Part shown: positions 22,299-33,699 of the stretch, one piece after another
Layout: each line of letters opens with the position of its first letter
Position numbering within the stretch: position 1 is the stretch's first letter
Assembly: GCA_027924585.1 (NCBI GenBank)
Contig: BSBM01000096.1
Location: 186,001-250,000, forward strand
DNA: 64,000 bases
Direction of reading: 5' to 3'
Source: Larix kaempferi
Taxonomy: Eukaryota > Streptophyta > Pinopsida > Pinales > Pinaceae
Position numbers and translations under genes: made by a program
The notes under the pieces: generated by a model
Told to the model about the DNA's origin: nothing
Seen by the model: the letters and a program-made list of their open reading frames with translations, nothing else
The model's database searches: none

Positions 22299-22751
22299 CT
22301 GCCTAAGTGAGCATTTTCAGACTGTTAGACCTCACTTCAACCATAGGGAGTCCACATTTTGGTTTTAATTTTATGGTTGGGGTACGTGTTTCCTCCGTCG
22401 CACTATGCTATTGCACACAGTGCGATTACGTCGCAATCCATGTTTTTCGAGACTTGCGCCGAATAGGTCTCATCGCAGTTCCTGAAAGGGAAAATTGCAA
22501 TGAGCCGAGGGCGCAATAGCCCTCCACAAATCCATCAAAAAACCTAAAAAATGGACCTAAAACCAAAATGTAATCCACTATAATTTTGATGGATGAAGTT
22601 TAGGCTTACCTGCTCCAGACGGCGGGTGAAATGGCGGCTCGTAGCTCCTGGAATTGACAAATAAATTTTTGGCACCAAATTGGCACTTCTTCTCCCAAAT
22701 TGGCAAATGAAACAATGGTGACTATATTTGACACATTTTTCTATTTATAAA
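22299..22751 (-). promoter_or_regulatory. Putative antisense promoter, first exon and splice donor (G2 copy)
   Basis: On the minus strand, TTTATAAATAG (22751-22741) is a TATA-like box. About 120 nt downstream is GGAGCAG|GTAAGCC (exon end 22620), a strong plant splice donor. The inferred first intron would run to the acceptor AG at 22300-22299, directly before the antisense ORF. The same layout is found at 26380-26524. Motif match and conservation only; no transcript evidence. Confidence 0.5.
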
Positions 22752-24674
22752 TAAAATAGAATATTCATTTTTCAAATATTTTATGCTTTGAGGTCATTTG
22801 CTATGGATTTAATCATCTTTGATCATATTTGGAATATCGGTTGACTATTTGACCTAGTTTCCAAGTGTGCAAGAGTTGTTAAGTGGTCTTTTGTGTCGTT
22901 TCTCGTGTTACAACGGTCATTTCAGGTATGAACACTCCATTGAATGTTTTGTCATTATTTTGCAACGGTTAGATTGTAATTATTTTATGTTGATGAGCTT
23001 ACTCTTCGTTTGTTCTCGTGCTCTTAAAACTATGAGAATAAGTACCGAGTTACAATTTATCTCTTTTCCGGGCTCGTTAAACTCCCACGGAAAAGGATAC
23101 CCCTCGGAGTCTACCTTTAAGCTCTTTTCAGGCTCTCGAAAAATGAAAAGATTGCCAAGCGAACTTGTCGCGTTCACGCTTGTTAAAGTATTTGAATGGT
23201 CATCTTCCTGGTGATAGTTTACCCCTTTTTCGGACCAGGGGGCACTACTTACAAAAAAGCTATACTCCAGCCAATCATGACTGGAAGAGTCCTCTCCCGT
23301 GTTGTTTTACCCTTTTTTAGGCGATGAGGCTAACTTTATGAAAAAGGACCATTGGAGTCTTCTTTAGTTCTTTTCAGACTCTCTAAACATGAAATGACGA
23401 CCGAGTTTACCTTCTATGGACTCGTTAAACTCTTACATTGAAGGGCCCGCCATGGGACGAACCCCTCCTATCCCAGGTTTAGAAAATATTTAGGATTGGA
23501 CTCATCTATGAGGTGAGCTATACCGAGCATCTGGTTACCCTCATCAAGCTCGTAAAAAACACATGAGGCACTCATCATTCATGATGGGGAAAAACGAAGG
23601 CTTTTATGTTACATACTTTGTTAGTGGCAGTACGTAGTCATTCTTGAACATGGCACTCATCTGCATTTGGATACAGTACTTAGATCATCTGTTTGTCCTC
23701 GAGTTCCGCTTACTTCCTGAGTCTTGTTACTCCTTTGAGTCATTCAAAGAAAGATTCCCTCATCAATCGCATTAGGAGTTAGTGTTGGACTCGTCATGTC
23801 AATACTGCCAAGTCATGCCATGCCCATGTTCAAGATTATGTCCACCATTTATCATCTGCAGTAAGTACACCTGTCACCATGACGGTTTACTCTAAGTCGG
23901 TCTTGCATGTTACTATACCATCCGATCTGCTCTACACATCTTTTGTCGGGTTTCGTGTCGATTGATAGGGGATTCATCATGGCCCTCCTTCAACGGATTC
24001 ATCCTTGTCGACATCAACTCATCATCCAAGGATTGAATCTAGAAACCAACCAAGTACCTTGGCCCCGCATGCCTTAATGGCAGGTTACCTCGCTTTCAAC
24101 ATGAGTTTACATCATTGACTCTTGATTGAAATATTTCATCTTGCGTTCGACTTCAACTCACTTATTCACGCTTGGTGATATGTACTGTGATACCTTGGGA
24201 ATCATTGACATCAATGGTGATCTCCTTCGCACTTGTTAACGGTTTACATCAATGACCGGTAATCAAGTGGATTCTACCATGTTCGATGTCAAGACCTTTG
24301 TAATCACATGGATAGATTCGTATCATTGCGGGTTCAACTTGAAGACCCTGGGGAGTCATGTTTTACCCAAGTTGCGATGGAGTTTGTATTGAGTCATATT
24401 ACATGGATCCACTTTTGTATTGGTCATGGCTGTGTTATCATCTCATCATGGATCTATGCTTGTGTCTAGTAGCCATGATTGTGTTCAGTTGGTCATTACT
24501 ACCATGGATCTGCATTGTATTGGTCGGCAACCATGTTATGAGTCATTTGAGACGGTGTACTCATAATCAGTTGTATTGCAGCAGTATCCTTCGTCCTACA
24601 AGTCCATTTCCATTCCTTCTTTCAAAGCACTTCACCTATCTATCTTCAACAGCTTCATTCTTTGGGGGGCATTT
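22752..24674 (+). other. Non-coding 3' region of G2 (copy A)
   Basis: No gene is recognised. It is alignable with 26525-28706, for example ATGAAAAGAT...TTCACGCTTGTTAAAGT and TTTTTCGGACC...GGGGGC. It ends in a polypurine tract, TTTGGGGGGCATT, immediately before the LTR start at 24675. Confidence 0.6.
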
Positions 24675-26110
24675 TGTTACACCTAAAATATTCCCATCAT
24701 GAGATTCAGTGTATACACCCCTGGAGTTACCTTGACTGAGTGATTAACCTGGAAGGATTTGTACCCATTTGTACTAGGCTTTGAGAGGTCGTCGCAGGTT
24801 GCACTCATGCAGCATGTGACATCGCAGCTTGCTCTATTGCAGCATGCGTCGATGTTAGTTAATGGACAAAAATAGCCCTTCGAGCCCCTTCTCGAAGCTT
24901 TCTGACTTGGGACCCTATCCTTGACCTCTTGGGAGAGCTAGCACTCGATTCCTAACACATTGGAAGGATCCCTTAAGCCTCTCTTATTATATCTCAACCT
25001 ATCCTATCCATACCCTATCCACTTAGTCTTATTTAAATGAAGCTCACTCCCATCCCAAAGGGAGGAAGTCTATGGTACTCTTATGCTGGAGAAATCAAGC
25101 TCAATAGATCTAATACTCTAGCTTGGAGAACATCCACTTCTCTCTAGGAGCTTTGGCATGGCTTGTTGGAAGGAGCTTGCAGCATTAGGGAAATGGTTGT
25201 AATCCTCTTTTCTATTGTACTTCTCCACTCTTCAATACAGTTAATATAATTGCTTTCCATAATGTTAACACCCAAAAAGTGCTCACTACCTCATCTACCC
25301 CATTACATGACTCATTTGTCCATTTTCCTACCATATTTCCCTTAAAAACCTTGAAAATCCCACTAAAAAGCCTCCAAAAGGCCACAAAACCATCAAAAAA
25401 GCCTCAAAACGGCTAAAAAACCCCTTTTTCCTCCAAAAATATCCAAAATTCCTCTAAAAAAGCAAAAACTCTTTAAAAAGGGAATATAAAATATAAAATA
25501 ATGAGGAAAAGGAGGAAAAAAACCTATACAGCTGACCTAAACCATTTGGTTCCCAAAACCATGGGCCAGCACTCCACCACCAAAAAACTATAAATAGGTG
25601 ATGGAGACCCCTCATTTCATATCCACAATCAAGTATACCCTTACTCTGCCAAAATCTCTCTTGAAACCCTAGCTCACCATTGAGCTACTTTCACCTTGAG
25701 AGCCCCTTTTGGCCCATTCCCACCATTGGAGAAAGAGAAGGAGCAATTTGGAGCTTGGAGCAACCCTCTTGGGCCATTGCTAGAGCTTCACCAACCTTCA
25801 CATTGGAGGTAAAATTAATACAAAAGCCATTCTTTACATCTTATTTTTTCTGTTTCATGCACATGTTTAGAGTAATTTATATTTATGTTTTAGCATTTTA
25901 ATTTACATTTACTGAACTACTACTAAGGAGTCCCTTCTCCTTAGTAGGTGCTCATTTGCACAAGCTAGGGGTAAAACCCTAGCTACACATAAATGTTGTA
26001 TCCTTGATGATGTTTAGAGCTTTCCTCCTTAACTGTTAGCTTAGATATATCATATGAGATATATGATTTCACTTCTCATGGTCTGTTATATGTTCAACAG
26101 GGTTTAGCTA
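24675..26110 (+). repeat. LTR of G2 type, split by a solo LTR
   Basis: It begins TGTTACACCTAAAAT right after a polypurine tract. A TATA-like TTATTTAAAT lies at about 25029. It is interrupted at 25262/25988 and seems to end near TATGTTCAACA (about 26100). The end point is a guess, because no second copy of this LTR is in the window. Confidence 0.5.
25258..25992 (+). mobile_element. Solo LTR of the G1 family with target duplication CATAA
   Basis: The LTR is 25263-25987 (725 bp): TGTTAACACCCAAAAAGTGC at the start and AACCCTAGCTACA at the end. CATAA flanks it on both sides (25258-25262, 25988-25992). Start, middle (AAATCTCTCTTGA...) and end are alignable to the reverse complement of 10334-10984. 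A solo LTR arises by recombination between the two LTRs of a full element. Confidence 0.88.
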
Positions 26111-26279
26111 CTTGCAATCTGGCAGTGCTGGAGCATTGGCTCAACGAAGGAGAAAGGGATCTACAAATCTAAGGTAAACAATCTACTCTTTCATTTGTAT
26201 TTCTATACGATCTAGGAAAGTATTTTATGTTATGTCTTATTTGTTCTAGACTTACGTTAAGCTAGGGAGATCAGGCCTT

Positions 26280-28706
26280 GAGTCCGCTCTCGGTAGATTG
26301 TCCACGAAACACGCCTCCCCAGAGGCCCAAACCCCCCTCAAAATGCATCAAAAAAATAAAAAATCACTGTGAGACTTACCTGCAAGTCGCAGAACTGGAT
26401 TCCACCAATCATATTGAGAGAGATCACAATTTCCTCTTCTAGGCCCCTCCACACTTCTCCCAATTCGCATAGTGAAAATGACATGTGGCATGAGGGTCCC
26501 TTTGCTATTTATAGCCATTTTGTCCCTATTCATGTTTTGACCATTCTTGAGTCATATGACCTCCGTTTATTGCACCGTTTGCACCACTGGATTCATATTT
26601 CTGAGCCTGTTATGATGCTTGAGATTATTTCTCGCTCTCACTGAAACTTTTTATGGAAATTTTTTCCATGCCCCTCACTGCCTCGATTTGCGTGCCACAT
26701 TGGCCAGAGTCGTTTTATGTCATTTTTTGCATCACGACCTATCCATGGGTCCTCCACTCCATCCATACTGCATTCATTGCATTATTTTTCCACCATTCAT
26801 CAACCAACAAGGAGGCGCCATCACTATTCCCCCCCACCTTCGTTCTTGGTTCACATATTTGTCCCTTGATTTAACACTTCCTCCTTGCTTGGCTATTATA
26901 TTTGTTTGGTATAATTTTATCCCTTTTTTTGGGGCGATCAATTCCTTTACGAAAAAGGAACTTAGGGAGTTTTTGTTAAGTTATTTTCTGACTCCTAAAA
27001 GAATGAAAAGATCGTCGAGCAATCTTGCTTCCTTTCATGCTCGTTAAAGTACAAGGGCGTCTATCTCATATAAGTTTAACCCTTTTCCGGACCTGGTAGA
27101 CTAATTACGAAAAAGCAATACTCTAGTCACATCGGCTAGAAGAGTTCTTCATTGCATACTTTTATGCTTTTTCGGGACTTGGAGACTAACAAACAAAAAA
27201 GAACCCCCTTGGAGTCTTCTTATTGCTTTCAGACTCTCTAAAATTAAAAGCAACCATGAGCATTCACCGTCCTAGGCTCGTATAAATCCACACGACGATA
27301 CCTTTCCACCCTTTCAGAGTCTTCTTATCATTTTGAGACTCCTTAAAATTGAAAGAAACCATGAGCAGAGTATCCTTGGCTTGTACAAATCCACACGATA
27401 GTTCCATTTTGAGCACACTTATATCTCTTCTTCAAGCTCCTTAAACCATGAAGAAGGCCAAACCGGTGCCTCTCAGTGCCACGACAAATCAAATCTAGTC
27501 CCCACATCATGGAAGCACCCCCAGTATGGTCTCCTTTGTTCAAATTATTATGTGATGTGTCACCCTTAGAGTCTCTTGATATCACTCATCAGTTCCCCCC
27601 TGAGTTTCCCCCTTTGCAGCCACAGTCCTTGATCCCTTAAGCTATGATCCCCTTCCCCGAAACAAGTTTCATAGGCTTCCTGGTCAACCCTACCGTCATA
27701 CTCTGAACAAAGGAAGTTTGAGTCCTCCCACTCTACGCCCCAGTCGCCCCCCCACAGTATGTCAATCTCACATTCAGTATTATCACCTCTTGGTTGTACA
27801 CCTCATGCTCCTATCAAGGAAACATCATTGCCTTCATACTTGTAGGCCACCCTCTATCGATGCCAGCAAATATATTCCAGAGGATAGACCTAGAGGCCCC
27901 TATACCTTGGACTCATCTGCATCAGTGGTGAGTTCCTACGGACCATCTAAGAGGAGTCCTTAGTACCCCTTGGAATGGTTGTTTCTCACATGCTCGACTT
28001 CAACTCCATCATTGCATCATCGAGATTCGTATAGGGTATTAGTCCCTTCAGTTATTGGTCGAAGACCCCGGATGTCCCTTGACTCTATCACATTGGTGAG
28101 TCTATTTGGAACCCTAGTTGTATGTTCCCACGTATATCCAGGCTGTCTTGGCGATAGTGACGAAAGCCATTCAGCTCTATGCTTCCTAGAGTATCCAGCT
28201 CAGATCCAGTCCAGTGTACCTTTTAGATTCTGACTCTCAGTCGTTGAGTCCATACAGTTGTTGGACACCTTTAGATCCAGCAGAGCATCAGATTTTATGG
28301 TACTGTATTCATTATGGATGCCATTGTTTCCATGTATCAGTTCTTCATATCAGTCATGGTTGGACCATGAGTATGTCTCATATTTGTGTCCCCTCTGGAC
28401 CATTATGATGTACACAACAGTTATCTATGTATTGTTTAGGTCCCCCTTTTTGGGACTCATTATTATTTGTATATCTTGATACGAGCATGGGTATGCCCGC
28501 CTCATCCATATATTTGAGATTATTCCTCATTCATTATTGAGGTCATGTATTTCTAGTTCTTGCAGTTTGTATGGAGCATGTGTTCCGGTCTCCAACCAGT
28601 TTCTTATCCTCTTTGTCACAATGCTCATACCCCTATAAAATGACAGAACTTATGATTTCTATGGGCCATACGATGAGCTCCTTCCCTCACACATCAAGGG
28701 GCAATC
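26280..28706 (+). other. Second copy of the G2-type 3' region (copy B), with antisense promoter
   Basis: Diverged homologue of 22510-24674. The antisense strand shows a TATA box CTATAAATAG (26524-26515) and a donor TTGCAG|GTAAGTCTC with exon end at 26380. No antisense ORF remains beyond it. It ends with AAGGGGCAATC and TGTTAACACCC at 28707, again a polypurine tract plus LTR start. No other gene is seen in this stretch. Confidence 0.55.
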
Positions 28707-28785
28707 TGTTAACACCCAAAAATTGGTCCTGTATGCAGCTTGTAAGGTTATTTCCTATCTGATGGCTCTTGTCACATGATTTGAG
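28707..28785 (+). repeat. Possible truncated LTR start
   Basis: TGTTAACACCCAAAAATTGG follows a polypurine tract. Only the first bases match the G1-type LTR; the continuation is not alignable, so the LTR is either a different family or cut off. Confidence 0.35.
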
Positions 28786-30194
28786 TTGTGTGGGACTGGA
28801 TACCTAGATATCTATGAAGAATGTGTTAAGTCGGTAACACAATCGGGTTGGTTTCCCTTTCTTCAAAAAATTTCAGGGTTTAATGTTGCAGTCACCCTGG
28901 CGTTCTCCATGTCTTTTGATGGCACAAAGGCTCGCATTGGTGACATTGTTCACTTAACCGAGGAATTTATTTCCAAAGCAACCGGATTACCTATGGAATG
29001 CGAGAAATGGTTCAAAGGAAAACATATGAAGGATCTCACATGGAGTAAATTATTGGTTAAATCGAACCATCAAGCTAAGTTCAAGTATGGATTCCCTTCG
29101 TGCATGGTGAAAAAGTAGTGGTGGTATCTCCTAGAATTGATAATTAGGTATGTTACATTTGAAGGACATTACTCTCAGACTCATTATTCTCATCTTCAGT
29201 TGTTACTTTTTTTCAAGGACTAGGCTCTCAATATTCCCTACTATCTCCTAAATAGTCTCTAGAAAATGGATTATTCGGTACAAAATAATAGAGCTGACAA
29301 GGATAGAAGTCTATTTCATCACATTCTAGTTAAAATCCTTGTTTTGCATAAGTTATCTCAGCTCTGTGATTACTGGGATTCTTTCCTCCTTCATAATAAA
29401 CTCGAGGTTAATCAAGAATGTCCCTGAAGCAAACCTAAAACCCAACGCAAGTGTAGAGGATCCGCTATGGAACAGCCTAGTCAGGAATTGAGTGAAAAAC
29501 ATTTTGATCTAACCTCGACCAAAACCCCTTGTGAATTTGGCTCCCAGGTAAAAAATGAAGTTACTCAACCAGAAACGGAGAAGTTGTCACCTTCTAACGC
29601 AAACCAAGTCTTAGACTACCGTTTTTCCATAGAAACTATGAGTTGGCCTAAGGAGGAAGGGAAAACAAGTAAAGCCATGAGTGATAGGGTGACTCGCAGA
29701 ACGACTAGGAGCATGACTAATGCCCTTTTGGCTAGAATAAATCTACGATATTATAATTCCTTTGTTGTTGAAATTAGTGATTCTTCTGATCATCAGGGAG
29801 GTAAAAATTCGGTTGACCAGGTAGACCCAAAATTTTTGTATGACTCCACCTCTGAAACTAGAGCCAGAAACGCTCAGGGTGTGAATAATTCAATTCATTC
29901 AAACCGGGAAGTCGATCAAAATCCTGCTAAATCCAATGATATAGTTTAGGAACAAAGCTAGAAAATCATGGATCAATCCATTATGGAAACTCAAGAACAA
30001 CGAATTTCTTCACTTCAAATTGAGCTCAAAGAAGCTGAATTGATTGGTACGATTGCGAGAGAATAAATTACAAGTCTCAAGGCTGAGTTACTTGACTGGG
30101 TTGATAAGTTGATAGCCATTAAAGGTAAAAAGGACAAGTATAAGGCCCTGCTACAAACAAAAGGAAAAAGGAACAAGTTAAACAGTAAGTCACT
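28786..30194 (+). pseudogene. Degenerate repetitive ORF of unknown function
   Basis: The open piece 28786-29118 contains SGWFPFLQKISGFNVAVTLAF, SFDGTKARIGD and LTEEFISKATGLP...GEKWFKGKHM. After many stops the same region continues with a basic, Ser-rich piece (29467-29949: TRRTTRSMTNALLARINLRYY) and a coiled-coil-like stretch (EQRISSLQIELKEAEL, about 30000-30190). The FISKATGLP block is faintly like the LTGL block of the antisense genes. I do not recognise a defined family; it looks like a repeat-borne protein of plant genomes. Confidence 0.4.
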
Positions 30195-30289
30195 TGTCTT
30201 TCGATCTTCACATTTCCACATACTAATTGTTTACAACAAACTTCAAAATATATATTTGATCCCATACGTTCTGAATGTGGTTTCGTTTC

Positions 30290-31221
30290 CATGAATACAA
30301 CAACGAATTCAGAAATTGATCTTGTCAATAAATTCATTATTTACAATGTGGAGGAAACACAGTTGTGGGTCACATTGCACGAAGAGAAGAGGAGGAAATG
30401 GGACATTGACATAAAAGAATTCAGGTAGTTGCACGGTAGAAGCATGCCTTTTCTAGAACATTTAAAAGAAAGTATGCCAATGATCTGTCCCAGTAGTTGG
30501 GTTGTGGACCAAGTCAGAGATAAATATGGTGCATCTAGTCATTACCCTCCTGAAGAGAGGATGCATTATACATTGGGATTGGGTGCAACAACTCGATAAT
30601 AATATTTTTTTTGTACATTTCTAACTTTATAATGAATCTTTGAATTATAACATATTTGTTTATTAAATTAATGGTTGGGTTATTAGACATATGAAACGAT
30701 CATTTGTTAAAAAAAATTATAGGTGCATTCGTTCCCATCTATGTGGGATTATGGACATCATTTTCACACCAAGGATGTTGATGATGGACGTATGACACAA
30801 GACTGTGGAGTGGAAGTCAAGGTTGATCAATCTACTTCTGCTAGCCCCTGCGATTGAAACCTGATAGGAGGGATGTTGGGTTATATTGGAAAGATACATG
30901 AGATCATTCAAGTGGAATTCTCATCTTTCCAATATGTTATTTGTAGGTGTAGGTGGTGGGACACATTCGACAGGAATAATGTAAAGGAATATTGTGAAAG
31001 TGGGTTGATATATATCAACTCTAGAAAGATGTGGGATGAAAGTAAGGAGCCTTATATTTTCCCAAAAAACTGCAACCAATTGTTCTTTCACCTGGATGTG
31101 TTGGATAGAGATTGATGGTTCATAATAAGACACGACCCTAAATCTAAACATTTTTATGAGAACAACAATGCTATTATCCCAATCGAGGAAGATAATGAGG
31201 GCGATGACAATGGAGAGTGAT
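30290..31221 (+). pseudogene. CACTA (En/Spm) transposon fragment, DUF4216-like
   Basis: From about 30865 the translation reads MLGYIGKIHEIIQVEF, then CRCRWWDTFDRNNVKEY, LIYINSRKMW, EPYIFPKNCNQLFFHLDVLDRD and, after a stop, WFIIRHDPKSKHFY with an acidic end. This matches the layout of DUF4216 (W-W-D-x...G-x-x-x-I-N...PFIL/Y-x-x-x-x-Q-x-F-Y-x-D...W), a domain found next to CACTA transposases. The upstream part (30300-30600) is degenerate and not assigned. Confidence 0.55.
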
Positions 31222-32227
31222 ATGTACATGTTTTATTTCATCATTTACATATTGAGATATGATTTTTTTATTGTTATCAAGAAGGGTCTAATTATATTGT
31301 TTATTTTTCATGTTATGATGGTGGAAATGGAAAGTTGATTACTGGATGTAGTGTTTAAACAATTTGAGTTGATTAACAAACAATCTGATGTGAAATATGT
31401 TCAATAGTTAGAGAAGATTTTTCTTGCTTTCCATTTAGTTTATATGGATATGCATATTAATATCTATATGTATTTGAAGTTTTATTGTTGATGACTTCTC
31501 GACCCATCAGATCAAATTCTTATGTATTTGAAGTTTCCTTTCAATTGACTCAACTAATATTTTATTAAGAAAGAGCCATATGTGTGGCTAAGTCACTATA
31601 GTGAAGTGTTCCTTCACCTAATTTTTTTAGAGAGTATAAAATGTGTTCCTTCAATGTGGACTAATGTTATATTATATAATGAATATCATGATTAATAATA
31701 ATAAGTTTGGAGAATGCAACTTTTGGATTTACAATTGAGAGAAAAGGGTGTTTTTTTAATTAAGTATTTGTTTTACTTCCTAATAGAGATTTGATATTTG
31801 TCATTGTAAAGTGAGTTATTATAAAAAAAATAAAAATCTTGAATGATACATTGATAGGTCATATTTATGTTGATATTTACATTTTTTTGTGATGTTCATA
31901 TTTATATATTATAATAATAATATTACATGGTAATACTTGACTTTTTGTTATGATGTTTGGTTGCACTTAAAAAAAATGATTCATTTATGTTTATCATTTG
32001 AATAATTAAGCTATATACAACATTATATGACGAAGAATTAATTTCCTTATTAAAAATCATTATATATTATTTTGTAATGCTCAACATAAAGTTACAACAA
32101 ATTAATAATATTAATATTTATACAACTATAACATTATGACAATTTTTACTACATTATTAAGAAATTAATTACAATAAATTATAATATCCATACAAATTAT
32201 ATGAAAACCAAATAAATAAATAAATAA

Positions 32228-32287
<60 letters not shown>

Positions 32288-33660
32288 ACATAAACATAAT
32301 ACTATGACTACAAACTATACAACAATTATAAACATGATACTATGACATATTAGACAACATTCATAAATCATATAGTTGCCACAACTTCATCCATTATAAA
32401 TACAAAATTCATAAAAATATTTAATTCAATGATAATTTTAATGTAATTGTATTATGTAAAATTATTTTTTTAACATATATTAAATTACTTGAAACATTTT
32501 TCCACATTTTCAATTACCATTACTCCAATCCATATTTTCACATTTATGATGACCTAACAATCAACCATACTTTCAAATTCATTTTCTAACCAATATATCA
32601 ACCTATATATGAAACCATACTTCAAATTGTCTACAAAATTTATGTTGGAATTATTTAGTATGAAAAATGGTCGAAAGGATGCTAAAATTTTGACCAAAAT
32701 TAAAAACCCAATAACTTTCTTTACAAAGGTCTAAAATATTGACTTGTCTTGTAATGATAGTTGATGTGTTATGTTTATGAATGCTAACTATATGTAGGTT
32801 ATTCTCAAATCAAGAATTATTTAATATGAAAAATGGTCAAAATGATGCTAAAATTTTGAAAACTTTGAAAACTTTCTAATGCTTTCAAAACTTGTTATGT
32901 CATAAAACAACTTCTTTTGTAACATAATTTACAATGCAAATTGTAATGTTTTTTGTCGACTAAAATAGTCAGTGATTTAAAGACCCACATTTTCAATAGT
33001 ACAAAGTTCTTTTACATAAGCATACGATCATCATTGTTTCCAACACCTAACAAACATAAACATAAACATCATGGTTATGCCATCATAAACTTAACCATAA
33101 GCATAAACATAAACATACCATCATAATCATTTTCATGACATAAACATAAACATATCATCATTATCATTGTCATCATCTAACAATCACTATTTTAAACACA
33201 TGATCCATCAATCACATGACATTAATAAATATCCTAATTTATAATTTTAAATATATATCATCATACCACCTAAAAAACATAAACATAAGCATCATCATAC
33301 CATAATAAACATAAACATAAACATCATTATACCATCATAACCATAACCATAAACATAAACATACCATCATCATTATCATTTTCACCATCTAACATAAAAC
33401 ATAAAAATCATCGATAAAGCATCATAAACATACAAATAAACATAAACATGAGCATAACGTCTTAAACATTACATTGCCATCATGTAAGATAACACAAGCC
33501 ACGTTATATTATAACATGCATAACCATCACACACATCTAACAAACATAATCTAACCTGAGCTAGCATACACATCGACATCAAGTAAATATAAATAAACAT
33601 CAACATAAACATGAAAAATGCAGTATATATATAGATATCAACATATATAACATCAAACAG
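31222..33660. other. AT-rich non-coding stretch with simple repeats
   Basis: No coding similarity recognised. It holds an (ATAA)n/(AT)n microsatellite at about 32208-32283 and a diffuse CATAAA/CATCAT repeat at about 33040-33460. Confidence 0.7.
32208..32283. repeat. (ATAA)n followed by (AT)n microsatellite
   Basis: Four or more AAAT/ATAA units run directly into about 25 AT units. Confidence 0.95.
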
Positions 33661-33699
33661 ATGATACAATATGCCAAATATATATCTACAGTCCAATAA

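Larger units (their letters stand above)
10985..26110 (+). mobile_element. Ty3/gypsy retrotransposon G2, Tat-like, interrupted by C1 and a solo LTR
   Basis: Only the 3' half is in the window: RNase H (10985-11544), integrase (19006-20204), second RNase H (20340-20756), antisense gene (21050-22298 plus promoter to about 22751), non-coding 3' region, polypurine tract (GGGGGG near 24664) and the start of the 3' LTR at 24675. The 5' half was displaced beyond the window by insertion of G1. C1 splits it at 11544/19006. The right boundary is uncertain: the LTR continues past the solo LTR to a plausible ...TTCAACA end near 26100. Confidence 0.8.

Noticed and set aside
27718-28479. Series of overlapping short ORFs in copy B
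   Set aside because: They lie in the non-coding 3' region homologous to copy A, where none is conserved.
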